Of a stretch of DNA of 64,000 nt, positions 9,496 to 18,180 are shown piece after piece (position 1 is the stretch's first letter; each line of letters opens with the position of its first letter). The position numbers were made by a program, and so were the translations under genes. The stretch spans positions 1,736,001 to 1,800,000 of the forward strand of contig NZ_OX352321.1 of assembly GCF_947090775.1 (NCBI RefSeq), written 5' to 3'. The notes beneath the pieces were generated by a model. That model saw only the letters and a list, made by a program, of their open reading frames with translations. It had not been told where the DNA came from and did not search any database. Source of the DNA: Pseudarthrobacter sp. MM222 (GTDB lineage Bacteria; Actinomycetota; Actinomycetes; Actinomycetales; Micrococcaceae).

Positions 9496-10878
9496 CTAGT
9501 CCCCGCGGGTTCCGAAGACGATGTCGTCCCAGCTGGGGATGCTGGACCGCTTGGGTTTGGCGGGCTGACGCTCCGGCTGCTCTGTTTCGCGGTCCGTGCG
9601 GGCCCCGGCAGCGGCGTCACGCTGCTGGCGGCGCGGGCTTCCGCCGCCGAGGAGTTCGTCCAGGCCTTTGCTCGGGGTGGGACCCTGCTGGCCGGCCGGA
9701 CGGAGCTGGGACGCCGCAAGGATGATCTCCCGGGTCTCCGTGCTCACGCCGTCGTGCAGTTTGAGGGCGTCGTCTTCCGTGTCCTCATGTGCGGGGGCCA
9801 GGGTGAGCCGGGACATGATGGAGGGCCGGCCGTCGCGGCGGCGTCCCCAGCTGTCCGAGCCGGGCTGCACGTCCGCTTCCGCCGGTGCCTCCGGGCGTTC
9901 CGCTTCCGGGGCCGCGACCGGTTCCCCGGCTGAAGGCGATTCCGGCTCGGCAGCGGCATCGGTCGGTTCCTCGGCGGGCGCATCCGCCGTCACCTCGGAC
10001 GGCCGTGGGTGGGCTGCCGGGACCCCGTTGGTCAGGAGCAGGGCGAGGGCGTCGTCGGCATCTTCGTCCAGGCCCAGGCGCTGGCCCCGCCGGGAGCGCA
10101 GCATGTCGAGCAGCCCGTCCGCTTCCTGGTTCTGCTGCAGCTGGAGTTGCTGGATGACGTTGAGCTGCGCCGTGGCCGTCCGGGCCGCGGCGTCGGCGTC
10201 GGTTTCAAAGTCGAAGGGGCGGTCCGAAACCGCCGAGAGCCGGCGCGCGGGCACCGGACCGTCGAGTGGCTCCAGTTCGCTGAGCTGCTGCGCCCAGCGG
10301 TTGGCGTTCTGCAGCGATTTACGGGCGGGATTGAAGGTCCACATCGCCGGAGGCTCTTCGCCGATTTCGGCTTGGCCCGGCTTTTGTTCAAAGCGGGCCA
10401 CCACGGTCCAGCTGCCGTCCGGGCGGCGCCAGGAGTCCCACTCAAGCGTCGAGGTGTCAATACCGTGCGCCGACAGGCGGTGCGCCACCATGTCGCTCAG
10501 GGATGCCGGGTTGTCGCCGAACACCGAGCGGTACACGTCCTGGCCCGGGGCCGGGGAGGCAACCTCCACCTTGCGGGCCTGTTGGGCGATGTACTCGCGC
10601 TCGGCCAGCACGGGGCCTTCGTACCGTTGGACTTTGGCCAGCGGAATGCCCGAAAGCTCCGCAACCTCCGCCGCCGTCGAGCCGTTGCGGATCCGTGTCT
10701 GGATATCGCGCGGGGACATCGCAATAGGCGCCGCCGCGGTGGCCGCTTTAGCCGACGTCCGGCTGGCTGCCGCCCGAAGTGCTTCATCGATTGGCAGCTG
10801 GAACATCTCGCCGCCGGCGCCGCTCAACAGGAGATGCTCCCCGTCGTCGTGGACGCCTACAAGCCGTAGACCCTGCAT
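9496..10878 (-). CDS. sepH: Septation protein SepH (DUF3071)
   Basis: 460 residues from the ATG at 10878, chosen because MQGLRLVGVHDDGEHL is the conserved start and GGAGG lies 7 nt upstream; the frame runs on to 10929. SepH is an actinobacterial cell-division protein that binds FtsZ and stimulates its assembly. The N-terminal DUF3071 domain carries a helix-turn-helix at about 55-90 (SPRDIQTRIRNGSTAAEVAE). A long acidic Ala/Pro/Glu-rich linker follows, and the conserved tail SSIPSWDDIVFG ends the protein. The neighbours (DUF4193, DUF3093, dut) are the usual ones in this lineage. Confidence 0.9.
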   Translation of the reverse strand: MQGLRLVGVHDDGEHLLLSGAGGEMFQLPIDEALRAAASRTSAKAATAAAPIAMSPRDIQTRIRNGSTAAEVAELSGIPLAKVQRYEGPVLAEREYIAQQARKVEVASPAPGQDVYRSVFGDNPASLSDMVAHRLSAHGIDTSTLEWDSWRRPDGSWTVVARFEQKPGQAEIGEEPPAMWTFNPARKSLQNANRWAQQLSELEPLDGPVPARRLSAVSDRPFDFETDADAAARTATAQLNVIQQLQLQQNQEADGLLDMLRSRRGQRLGLDEDADDALALLLTNGVPAAHPRPSEVTADAPAEEPTDAAAEPESPSAGEPVAAPEAERPEAPAEADVQPGSDSWGRRRDGRPSIMSRLTLAPAHEDTEDDALKLHDGVSTETREIILAASQLRPAGQQGPTPSKGLDELLGGGSPRRQQRDAAAGARTDRETEQPERQPAKPKRSSIPSWDDIVFGTRGD

Positions 10879-11202
10879 ACAAATCCTCCACCCTGGCATT
10901 ACTAACAATCGAAACTCTGCCACCCGCAAGGCCAGTTTCCGGTGAGGACGGAGGGCGCGCCGCGAAATTCCGCGTCATTTCGGCGCATTTCTTGCCCCCA
11001 GGGGGTATAGGCCGGGCCGCAGACCGGCCGCCTATGGCTTTCACCAGACGCTTAAGCCAAAATGACCCGACATCGGGCACAAAAACCGCGTGTCCGGTGT
11101 TGACAACGGAGAACCGGACCCGGACGGTCGCGGGCCACCAGCCCGGCGGACCATTCGGGGCACGGCGAACCAATCGAACCAGCGGAGTGTGAGCAACAAC
11201 TA
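10879..11202. other. Divergent intergenic region sepH / DUF4193
   Basis: 324 bases without a gene. It must hold promoters for both neighbours, and DUF4193 lacks a good ribosome-binding site next to its ATG. A TTGACA at 11100-11105 resembles a -35 box but has no -10 at normal spacing. Around 11007-11035 an ATAGGC and a GCCTAT flank a GC-rich stem, a weak hairpin. Nothing further is clear. Confidence 0.5.
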
Positions 11203-11502
11203 ATGGCGACAGACTACGATGCGCCACGCAAGTCCGAAGAGGACCTCAACGAGGACTCGATCGAGGAGCTGAAGACACGGCGTACGGAAAAGCCTTCCGC
11301 GGTGGTGGATGAAGATGAAACCGAACTGGCCGAAGGCTACGAACTCCCCGGGGCAGACCTGTCCGGGGAAGAACTCCTGGTACGGGTCATGCCAGCCCAG
11401 GCGGATGAATTCACCTGCGCCTCCTGCTTCCTCGTCCGCCACCGTTCACAGATCGCCCGGGAAAAGGATGGGCTTAAGTACTGCAAGGACTGCGAGGGCT
11501 AG
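11203..11502 (+). CDS. DUF4193 protein
   Basis: 99 residues, acidic N-terminal half. Four cysteines in two CxxC pairs (Cys72/Cys75 and Cys94/Cys97) form a probable zinc ribbon. It belongs to the small actinobacterial DUF4193 family of unknown function, which is widely conserved and often lies near sepH and dut. The highly charged start (KSEEDLNEDSIEELKTRR) looks disordered. It may bind RNA polymerase or nucleic acid, as many zinc-ribbon microproteins do, but that is only inference. Confidence 0.85.
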   Translation: MATDYDAPRKSEEDLNEDSIEELKTRRTEKPSAVVDEDETELAEGYELPGADLSGEELLVRVMPAQADEFTCASCFLVRHRSQIAREKDGLKYCKDCEG

Positions 11503-11533
11503 CCGGGGGGCTAAGAAGAACGGTGAATGACCG

Positions 11534-12022
11534 TCAGTTCCGGGACTTTAGGGCGGCGAGGAGCTGCTCCGGGTGCCGGGTGGACGTCAACCAGTACGGG
11601 GTCCGGTCCGAGGGGTCCGTGATCTCGATGCGGACCACCGGATCCACCCAGCCGCGGAAGCACATGAAGGCAAGGCCGTTGAGCCGGGGGCCGCGCTCCG
11701 CCGTCGCCTCCTTGCCGCGAAAGGCCACCGCGGAACCGAGGAAGCGGCGTTCGATCGTTGCCCGGCCGACGCGCAGCGTTGACCCCGTTACGACAATCGG
11801 GGGCGTCGACAGGACCAGCAGCACCGCGATGATGGTGAAGAGCACGACGGCGGCCGTAATGCCCGCGGCCGTGCTGATCGGGGCGAAGACGAGGATCCCC
11901 GCGCCGGACAGCCCCGCCGCCACCAGCCAGACCCAGACATTGGGCCAGAGCTTCTCGGAGTAGAGCACGGCGGTGTCACTGGGGGTGTTGGAGGCAGGCA
12001 CAGCTGCACTGGATTCGGGCAT
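11534..12022 (-). CDS. DUF3093 membrane protein
   Basis: 162 residues with two hydrophobic helices at about 26-47 and 52-72, then a cytoplasmic C-terminal domain. The domain contains VGRATIERRFLGSAVAFRG and the ending PYWLTSTRHPEQLLAALKS, typical of the actinobacterial DUF3093 family. The fold resembles bacterial PH-type domains behind a membrane hairpin; function is unknown. It converges on DUF4193 with a 31-base gap and is divergent from dut, an arrangement usual in this lineage. Confidence 0.85.
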   Translation of the reverse strand: MPESSAAVPASNTPSDTAVLYSEKLWPNVWVWLVAAGLSGAGILVFAPISTAAGITAAVVLFTIIAVLLVLSTPPIVVTGSTLRVGRATIERRFLGSAVAFRGKEATAERGPRLNGLAFMCFRGWVDPVVRIEITDPSDRTPYWLTSTRHPEQLLAALKSRN

Positions 12023-12138
12023 GAGCCCAGCTTTTCACTTTTCCCGGGCTATTTCATCTCGGCCGCCTCGCGCCATGTGCACCCGCACACCGGCCCGCGC
12101 TCCGGCCGCCGTGGCTAGGCCGAACCGGAGGCTGGCGA

Positions 12139-12144
12139 TAGAGT
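12139..12144 (+). promoter_or_regulatory. -10 box TAGAGT of leaderless dut
   Basis: TAGAGT is followed by eight bases and the GTG start at 12153; no Shine-Dalgarno lies between them. Confidence 0.5.
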
Positions 12145-12152
12145 GAGGGACT

Positions 12153-12683
12153 GTGACTGAAGAAAACTCCGGCGTGACCACCCTCCCCGACGAGCCGACC
12201 GAACCCGGCACCGTGGAGTACGGAACCCCCACCCTCACCGTGCAGCTGAAGATGCTCGACGGCGGGTTGGAACCGCCGTCGTACGCGCACCCGGGCGACG
12301 CCGGCGCGGACCTGCGAGCCCGCGAGGACGTCCTGCTGGAGCCCGGGCAACGCCGGCTGGTACCGACAGGGGTGTCCATTGCCCTGCCGGACGGCTTCGT
12401 TGCCTTGATCCATCCGCGCTCCGGCCTGGCCACCAAGCACGGACTGACGGTGGTCAACGCACCCGGAACCGTTGACGCGGGTTACCGCGGAGAGATCGCC
12501 GTGACTCTGCTGAATACGGACCGGCACGAGGCGATTGAACTCAAGCGCGGCGATAGAATTGCACAAATGGTTATCCAGCGTGTCGAGTACGCGAGGTTCC
12601 TCGCCGTCGAGGAACTCAGCGACTCGGTCCGCGGCGGCGGCGGCTTCGGGTCCACCGGCGGCTTCGGCCCCACTGCAACCTGA
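12153..12683 (+). CDS. dut: dUTP diphosphatase
   Basis: 176 residues. It hydrolyses dUTP to dUMP and diphosphate, keeping uracil out of DNA and feeding thymidylate synthesis. All five trimeric dUTPase motifs are present: DAGADL at 49-54, PRSGLA at 88-93, GTVDAGYRGE at 105-114 with catalytic Asp108, RGDRIAQ at 132-138, and the P-loop-like RGGGGFGSTG at 160-169. The N-terminus is about 25 residues longer than the minimal enzyme. GTG 12153 is favoured by the leaderless promoter. It heads the dut-DUF3710-OB-DUF3159 block. Confidence 0.95.
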   Translation: MTEENSGVTTLPDEPTEPGTVEYGTPTLTVQLKMLDGGLEPPSYAHPGDAGADLRAREDVLLEPGQRRLVPTGVSIALPDGFVALIHPRSGLATKHGLTVVNAPGTVDAGYRGEIAVTLLNTDRHEAIELKRGDRIAQMVIQRVEYARFLAVEELSDSVRGGGGFGSTGGFGPTAT

Positions 12684-12819
12684 GCCGGAGCAGGATAGCC
12701 GCAGCCGCGGGTAGTCAGAATTAAGCAGGGACTTCAAGCCGGCGGTTGCCCACGGGACGGGCTGCCGCCACGCGGACGCACAGCGCTGCGGCGGCACAAC
12801 ACAACTAAGGAGACACCCG

Positions 12820-13539
12820 ATGGTTTTTGGGCGTGGCAGGAAAGCCAAGCAGGAACAGCTGACCGATTCCGGGGAAACCCCGGAGGCGGCTGCTGAGGGC
12901 TCCGCTGCGGATGCCGCCGACGGTACGGGCCGTGGCTCCACCGGTCCCTTCGACCTGTCGGAGATCGAGAACCAGGACGGGTACGTGGACCTCGGCGCGT
13001 TGCTGATCGCTCCCCAGGAAGGCCTGCAGCTCAGGCTTGAGGTGGAGGAGGCAACGCAACGCGTCGTCGCCGTGACCATGGACCTGAACGGCTCGAGCCT
13101 CCAGCTGCAGGCGTTTGCTGCGCCCCGTTCCGAAGGTCTCTGGGACGAGATCCGCGAACAGATCGGACAGTCCGTCGGAAGCCAGGGCGGCCAGGTCGAG
13201 GAGATCCAGGGCAGTTTCGGCACCGAACTCCTCGCCAAGCTACCCGCCAGCGGCTCGGACGGCAGCCACGGTTACCGGGTGGCCCGGTTCATCGGCGTTG
13301 ACGGCCCGCGCTGGTTCCTGCGGGGCGTCCTCGGCGGCGAGGCCGCCGTCGACCGCGACGCCGCCGCCGGGCTGGAAGGGCTGTTCCGCCAGATCGTCGT
13401 CGTCCGGGGAGAGAACCCGATGCCGCCGCGGGACCTGTTGCAGCTGCGCCTCCCGAAGGACGCCGCGGCCCCGGCCCCCAAGGCCGCTCCGGACCTCGAG
13501 AAACCCGAACGTGGACCGGAGATCACCCAGATTGGCTGA
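12820..13539 (+). CDS. DUF3710 protein
   Basis: 239 residues. After a charged, low-complexity start (about 1-55) comes the DUF3710 core, including GPFDLSEI and YVDLGALLIAPQEGLQLRLEV, ending in a conserved PMPPRDLLQLRLP. The family is actinobacterial and of unknown function, usually next to dut and an OB-fold gene. AAGGAG lies 6 nt before the ATG. The stop overlaps the start of the next gene, so the two are translationally coupled. No catalytic residues are recognisable. Confidence 0.85.
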   Translation: MVFGRGRKAKQEQLTDSGETPEAAAEGSAADAADGTGRGSTGPFDLSEIENQDGYVDLGALLIAPQEGLQLRLEVEEATQRVVAVTMDLNGSSLQLQAFAAPRSEGLWDEIREQIGQSVGSQGGQVEEIQGSFGTELLAKLPASGSDGSHGYRVARFIGVDGPRWFLRGVLGGEAAVDRDAAAGLEGLFRQIVVVRGENPMPPRDLLQLRLPKDAAAPAPKAAPDLEKPERGPEITQIG

Positions 13540-13885
13540 TGCCGTCGGCAAGGGATCCGCCGTTCCGCTCTCGATCAGGGAACTGCCGAAGCGCGGCCGG
13601 GTGCTGTGCCGCGGCTACATCGAGGCGGTAACCTACGCACCGGCAAGCCAGGTGGCCACCTTCACGGCCATCGTGGTGGATCACGAAAACGCGCCGGTCA
13701 GGGCAAGGCCCGCGGAAAACGGCGCCGCGGGCCGCTTACGGGTCGTCTGGCTCGGGCGGCGGCGCATCCCCGGCATCGCCGCCGGCACAGAGCTGAAGCT
13801 CGAGGGCATGGTCACCGTGCGGACCGGGCTTCCCACTATGTTCAACCCCCGCTACGAGATACTCTCCCGCCTGGAGGAGCAATGA
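13532..13885 (+). CDS. OB-fold nucleic-acid-binding protein
   Basis: 117 residues from a TTG at 13532 that overlaps the DUF3710 stop; a GGAG at 13517-13520 is the likely ribosome-binding site. The sequence GRVLCRGYIEAVTYAP, then FTAIVVDHEN, LRVVWLGRRRIPGIAAGTELKLEGMV and NPRYEIL follows the five-strand pattern of an OB fold of the kind that binds RNA or DNA. Homologues sit between DUF3710 and DUF3159 genes in many actinobacteria. The start is the least certain point, as the frame is open upstream within DUF3710. Confidence 0.75.
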   Translation: MADAVGKGSAVPLSIRELPKRGRVLCRGYIEAVTYAPASQVATFTAIVVDHENAPVRARPAENGAAGRLRVVWLGRRRIPGIAAGTELKLEGMVTVRTGLPTMFNPRYEILSRLEEQ

Positions 13886-14616
13886 CATTGCCCGAGAAGT
13901 CCGAGCCCGGAGCCGAACAAGGCCCGGCAGAGCAGCCCACCATGGCGCAGCTCGCCGAGGGATACGCCAGCCAGGCCGGACTGCACCGTTCCAGCAATGG
14001 AAACATTGACGTGCTGAAAAGCGCGGGCGGCGTGCAGGGCATCGCCGAGAGCATCCTGCCCGGGCTGGTCTTCCTGGTGGTCTTCACCATTACCCGGGAA
14101 CTGCCGACAGCCCTGATCGGCTCGCTCACAGCCGCCGCGGCCTTCACCGTCGCCCGGCTCATCCAGCGCCGTCCGCTGACCCAGGCGCTGGCCGGGGTCG
14201 TCGGCGTCGCGCTGTCGGCGTGGATCGCCAACACCACCGGGAAGGCCGAGGACTTCTACGTCCTGGGCTTCTTCACCAACATCGCCTACATCCTGGCGAT
14301 GACCCTCTCAGTCGTTTTCCGCTGGCCCTTCGCCGGCCTGATCTTCGGGTTCATCCGGAACGAAGGCCTGGAGTGGCGCAAGCACCCCGCCCGGATGAAG
14401 GCCTACCAGATCGGGACCTGGGTCATCATTGCGGTGCTGGTCCTGCGGCTCGTGGTCCAGGTCCCGCTGTACCTCATGGGCGAGCCGGGCCTGGCCGCCC
14501 TGGCCACGACGCGGCTCCTGATGGGGGCGCCGCTCTACATCCTCGGCGTCTGGGTGGCCTGGCTCCTGACCCGTCCCGCGCCCGCTCCCGCCGACAACGG
14601 GACCGACCGCAGCTAA
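13882..14616 (+). CDS. DUF3159 integral membrane protein
   Basis: 244 residues from ATG 13882, which overlaps the previous stop (ATGA) and follows GGAGGAG. About six transmembrane helices: two from about 50 to 90 (GLVFLVVFTITRELPTALIG), then pairs to the end, with the conserved signature RWPFAGLIFG and the loop EWRKHPARMKAYQIGTW. DUF3159 is an actinobacterial family of unknown function. Its constant place between the OB-fold gene and the TrkA/K+ transporter genes suggests a link to ion homeostasis, which is inference. The frame is open upstream, but that part overlaps the OB gene. Confidence 0.85.
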   Translation: MTLPEKSEPGAEQGPAEQPTMAQLAEGYASQAGLHRSSNGNIDVLKSAGGVQGIAESILPGLVFLVVFTITRELPTALIGSLTAAAAFTVARLIQRRPLTQALAGVVGVALSAWIANTTGKAEDFYVLGFFTNIAYILAMTLSVVFRWPFAGLIFGFIRNEGLEWRKHPARMKAYQIGTWVIIAVLVLRLVVQVPLYLMGEPGLAALATTRLLMGAPLYILGVWVAWLLTRPAPAPADNGTDRS

Positions 14617-14643
14617 CAGCCCGACGGCTGAGGCAACCGCGGA

Positions 14644-15387
14644 TCAGCCGGCGAAGCCGTCGTCCTCGGGCTGCTGGTTGTCGGTATCCTGCCGGCCGGG
14701 GCCGGCCGGGGAGTGGTCCTCGAGCAGCGAATCCGGGGCGAGCAGGGCACGCAGTTGGTCCTCGGCGGCAATCGTGGTGACGAAGAACAGTTCATCGCCG
14801 CCGTCCAGCACGTCATCACGGCTCGGGGTGATGGGCGCCTGGTCCCGCAGGATGGCCACCAGGGTCGAGTCCTCAGGCCAGTCGATGGCTCCGACGGTCA
14901 GGCCGATCACGTGCGAGTCGTGCGGGACCGTGAACTCGACCAGCGAGGACACCCCCGTCTGAAGGGTCAGGAGCCGGACAAGGTCGCCGATCTCCACCGC
15001 CTCCTCAACGAGTGCGGTCATGAGTTGCGGGGTGTTGACCGCGACGTCGACCCCCCAGGAATCGTCGAACATCCAGTCGTTCTTGGGGTTGTTGACCCGG
15101 CCGACCGTCCGGCCCACCCCGAATTCCGTCTTTGCCAGCAGCGAGACCACAAGGTTGACTTTGTCGTCACCGGTGGCGGACACCACGACGTCGGCGTCCT
15201 CCAGTTTTGCGTCCTTGAGCGTGCTGAGTTCGCAGGCGTCGCCCACGAGCCAGTGGGCGCCCCGCAGGCCGCTCCGGCCGATCACCTCGGGCTTGAGGTC
15301 GATCAGCAGGATTTCATGTTTGTGGGACAGGAGTTCGCGGGCGATCGACGAGCCGACACTTCCCGCGCCAACGATGACGACTTTCAC
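14644..15387 (-). CDS. trkA: TrkA-family RCK protein (second of pair)
   Basis: 247 residues, cytoplasmic. The RCK_N Rossmann domain opens with VVIVGAGSVGSS (7-14) and the NAD-binding acid Asp30. The RCK_C domain follows at about 135-215, then a Pro/Asp-rich tail. RCK proteins gate K+ channels and transporters in response to NAD(H), ATP/ADP or c-di-AMP. The GTG start abuts the stop of the upstream trkA paralogue with GGAG inside it, so the pair is translationally coupled and probably forms a heteromer, like CeoB/CeoC of mycobacteria. No trkH or ktrB pore gene is in the window. Confidence 0.88.
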   Translation of the reverse strand: MKVVIVGAGSVGSSIARELLSHKHEILLIDLKPEVIGRSGLRGAHWLVGDACELSTLKDAKLEDADVVVSATGDDKVNLVVSLLAKTEFGVGRTVGRVNNPKNDWMFDDSWGVDVAVNTPQLMTALVEEAVEIGDLVRLLTLQTGVSSLVEFTVPHDSHVIGLTVGAIDWPEDSTLVAILRDQAPITPSRDDVLDGGDELFFVTTIAAEDQLRALLAPDSLLEDHSPAGPGRQDTDNQQPEDDGFAG

Positions 15388-16059
15388 TCAGGACTCCTTG
15401 GCGGGGGACTTGGCAAGAATATGGGCAACTTCGGTGGTGCGGTTCACATCGAGCATCGCGTGGACCGTATCGCCGTCCTGGTAGGAGGTGCCGGTACCGG
15501 GCAGGATGCCCTCGCCGAACCGGGTCAGGTAGGCCACCCGGATGCCTGCGGCTCTCTCGATCGCGGTCACGGGATGCCCCACCCAGCCGGCGTGGAGGTC
15601 GATTTCGGCGAGCACCAGCCGGCCGGAGGGGTCCCGGAAGTCACCGGCGAGGTGCTGCTCCGGGAGGATCCGGCGGAGCACCTGGTCCGCGCTCCAGCGC
15701 ACGGCCGCAACCGTGGGGATGCCAAGCCGCTGGTAGATCTCCGCGCGGCCCGGATCGTAGATCCTGGCCACGACGTGCGGGACGTGAAAGGTCTCGCGGG
15801 CCACGCGGGTGGCCAGGATGTTGGAATTGTCGCCGCTGGAAACGGCCGCGAACGCATAGGCATCCTCGACGCCGGCCTGCTTCATGGTTTCCCGGTCAAA
15901 GCCGACTCCGGTGACCTTCCGGCCGGTGAAGCCAGTGCGGAGGCGCCGGAAGGCACGGTCGTCCTGGTCGATAATGGCCACCGAATGACCGGCGTCCTCG
16001 AGCGTGTGCGCCAGGGTTGCCCCCACCCGGCCACAACCCATGATGACGAAGTGCGCCAC
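15388..16059 (-). CDS. trkA: TrkA-family RCK protein (first of pair)
   Basis: 223 residues with RCK_N glycine loop GCGRVGATLA (8-17), acidic Asp31, and RCK_C from about 140 (LVLAEIDLHAGWVGHPV). GTG 16059 is preceded by GGAGG at good spacing. The gene is divergent from the KimA-like transporter across a 141-base gap, so the three genes are likely co-regulated. With its paralogue it would make the regulatory ring of a K+ uptake system. Confidence 0.88.
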   Translation of the reverse strand: MAHFVIMGCGRVGATLAHTLEDAGHSVAIIDQDDRAFRRLRTGFTGRKVTGVGFDRETMKQAGVEDAYAFAAVSSGDNSNILATRVARETFHVPHVVARIYDPGRAEIYQRLGIPTVAAVRWSADQVLRRILPEQHLAGDFRDPSGRLVLAEIDLHAGWVGHPVTAIERAAGIRVAYLTRFGEGILPGTGTSYQDGDTVHAMLDVNRTTEVAHILAKSPAKES

Positions 16060-16191
16060 ACGTGCCTCCTAGATGCTTCGCTGTCTGCTGCTGCGTAAAA
16101 CTCTACCGGCCACGCGGCGCGCCGCAGTCAGCGGGGGTAGGCCGCCAACGGCCGCGTGCGCAGCCGTCATGACATCGCCTGCGAATGAGAC

Positions 16192-16197
16192 TAGCTT
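16192..16197 (+). promoter_or_regulatory. -10 box TAGCTT of leaderless K+ transporter gene
   Basis: TAGCTT is followed by six bases and a GTG at 16204, in frame with the GTG at 16201. By the leaderless spacing the real start is 16204, one codon later than the longest frame. Confidence 0.5.
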
Positions 16198-16200
16198 TGT

Positions 16201-18180
16201 GTGGTGCTGACAATTTTCAATGCCGTAAAGCGGGTGATGGTGGGCCGGCCTTTCCGTAACGACCGGCTGGCCCACACCCTGCTGCCGAAGCGGATTGCCC
16301 TCCCTATTTTCGCCTCGGATGCGCTGTCCTCCGTGGCGTACGCACCGGATGAAATCCTGCTGACCCTGGCCCTCGCCGGGGTCAGCGCCGTGGCGTTCTC
16401 GCCTTGGGTGGGGCTGGCCGTCATGGTGGTGCTGCTGACCGTCGTTGCCTCCTACCGCCAGAACGTCCACGCCTACCCCTCCGGCGGCGGCGATTACGAG
16501 ATCGCCAACGAGAACCTCGGCAAGTATGCCGGGCTCACGGTCGCCTCCGCGCTGCTGGTGGACTACGTGCTGACGGTCGCGGTGTCGATGTCCTCGGCCG
16601 CGACCTACCTGACCACGGCGGTGCCCTCGCTGCACGGCCAGCAGGCCGCCATCGCGACCATCGGCGTCGTCATCCTGGCTCTGGTGAACCTGCGCGGCAT
16701 CAAGGAAGCCGGCAGCGTCTTCGCCGTCCCCACCTACATCTTCATGGCGTCCATCCTGGGCATGACGGCGGTCGGCGTCTTCCAGGCGGCCACCGGCCAG
16801 CTCGGCGAGGCACCGTCTGCGGCGTTCACGATCGTGCCGGCCGAAGGCTTCGACGAAGGCCTCGTCGGCCTCGCCGGCGCGTTCCTGCTCCTCCGGGCCT
16901 TTTCCTCGGGTGCCGCCGCGTTGACCGGCATCGAGGCCATCAGCAATGGCGTGCCGAACTTCCAGAAACCCAAGAGCAAGAATGCGGCCACCACGCTGCT
17001 GCTGCTCGGCGTGATCGCTTCTTCCATGCTGGCCGGAATCATCTACCTGGCGAACGCCACCAAGGTGCATATCGTGCTGGACCCGGCCACGGAATTCCTG
17101 CTGGACGGCAACCCGCTGCCCGAGGGCTACATCCAGAATCCGGCCATCAGCCAGATCGCCCAGACCATCTTCGGGACCGGGTCCATCTTCTTCTACATCG
17201 TGGTCGCCGCGACCGGCGTGATCCTGGTGTTCGCATCCAACACCGCCTTCAACGGTTTCCCGGTCCTGGGCTCGATCCTGGCCCAGGATGGCTACCTGCC
17301 GCGGCAGCTGCGCACCCGCGGGGACCGGCTGGCCTTCAGCAACGGCGTCCTGGCGCTGGCCGCCGGTGCGCTCGTGCTGATCATCGCCTTCAACGCAGAC
17401 GTCACCAAGCTCATCCAGCTCTACATCGTGGGCGTGTTCATTTCGTTCACAATCAGCCAGCTCGGCATGGTCCGGCACTGGGGCCGGGCGCTGAAGGTCG
17501 CGAAGGACCCCGCGGCGAAGCGGCGGATGCTCAAGTCCCGCACCATCAACATGGTCGGCTTCGGCATGACGGCAACGGTCCTGGTGATCGTGCTGATCAC
17601 CAAGTTCCAGCAGGGCGCCTGGATCGCGCTGCTTGCCATGTTCGTCCTGTTCCTCATCATGTGGAGCATCCGGGCGCATTACGACAACGTGGCCAAGGAA
17701 CTCGCCGTGGATGAGGACTCCTCGCCGCGGGCCCTCCCCACCCGGGTGCATGCCGTGCTGCTGGTCTCGCACGTCCGAAAGCCGGTACTGCGCGCCCTGG
17801 CCTATGCCCGGGCCTCCCGCCCCTCCCGGCTGGACGCCATCACCGTGGACATCAGCTCCGAAGAGACCGAGCAGACCGTGGCCGACTGGGAGAAACTGGA
17901 AATCCCGGTACCATTGACGGTGCTCGCCAGCCCGTTCCGGGAGACCGTGACGCCCATCATGGAGTACGTCAAGAACATGCGGCGCGATTCCCCCCGCGAC
18001 CTGATCGTGGTCTACATCCCCGAGTACGTGGTGGGTAAATGGTGGGAGCAGCTGGTCCACAACCAGACCGCGCTGCGGATCAAGACCCGGCTGCATTTCG
18101 AGCCGGGAGTCATGGTTGCCAGCGTCCCGTGGCAGCTGAAATCGTCCGAAGAAGCCAAGAAACTGCAGGATATCCAATGA
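16201..18180 (+). CDS. KimA-like APC-superfamily K+ transporter
   Basis: 659 residues: about 12 transmembrane helices (roughly 30-490) of the APC fold, then a cytosolic domain of about 170 residues. The first helix region IFASDALSSVAYAPDEIL and SGGGDYEIANENLGKYAG are characteristic of the KUP/KimA branch rather than amino-acid permeases. The C-terminal part, HAVLLVSHVRKPVLRALAY through EYVVGKWWEQLVHNQTALRI, resembles the universal-stress-like tail of Bacillus KimA, an H+-coupled K+ importer. It is divergent from the two TrkA genes. Automatic annotation usually says only APC permease. GTG 16204 may be the true start. Confidence 0.82.
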   Translation: MVLTIFNAVKRVMVGRPFRNDRLAHTLLPKRIALPIFASDALSSVAYAPDEILLTLALAGVSAVAFSPWVGLAVMVVLLTVVASYRQNVHAYPSGGGDYEIANENLGKYAGLTVASALLVDYVLTVAVSMSSAATYLTTAVPSLHGQQAAIATIGVVILALVNLRGIKEAGSVFAVPTYIFMASILGMTAVGVFQAATGQLGEAPSAAFTIVPAEGFDEGLVGLAGAFLLLRAFSSGAAALTGIEAISNGVPNFQKPKSKNAATTLLLLGVIASSMLAGIIYLANATKVHIVLDPATEFLLDGNPLPEGYIQNPAISQIAQTIFGTGSIFFYIVVAATGVILVFASNTAFNGFPVLGSILAQDGYLPRQLRTRGDRLAFSNGVLALAAGALVLIIAFNADVTKLIQLYIVGVFISFTISQLGMVRHWGRALKVAKDPAAKRRMLKSRTINMVGFGMTATVLVIVLITKFQQGAWIALLAMFVLFLIMWSIRAHYDNVAKELAVDEDSSPRALPTRVHAVLLVSHVRKPVLRALAYARASRPSRLDAITVDISSEETEQTVADWEKLEIPVPLTVLASPFRETVTPIMEYVKNMRRDSPRDLIVVYIPEYVVGKWWEQLVHNQTALRIKTRLHFEPGVMVASVPWQLKSSEEAKKLQDIQ

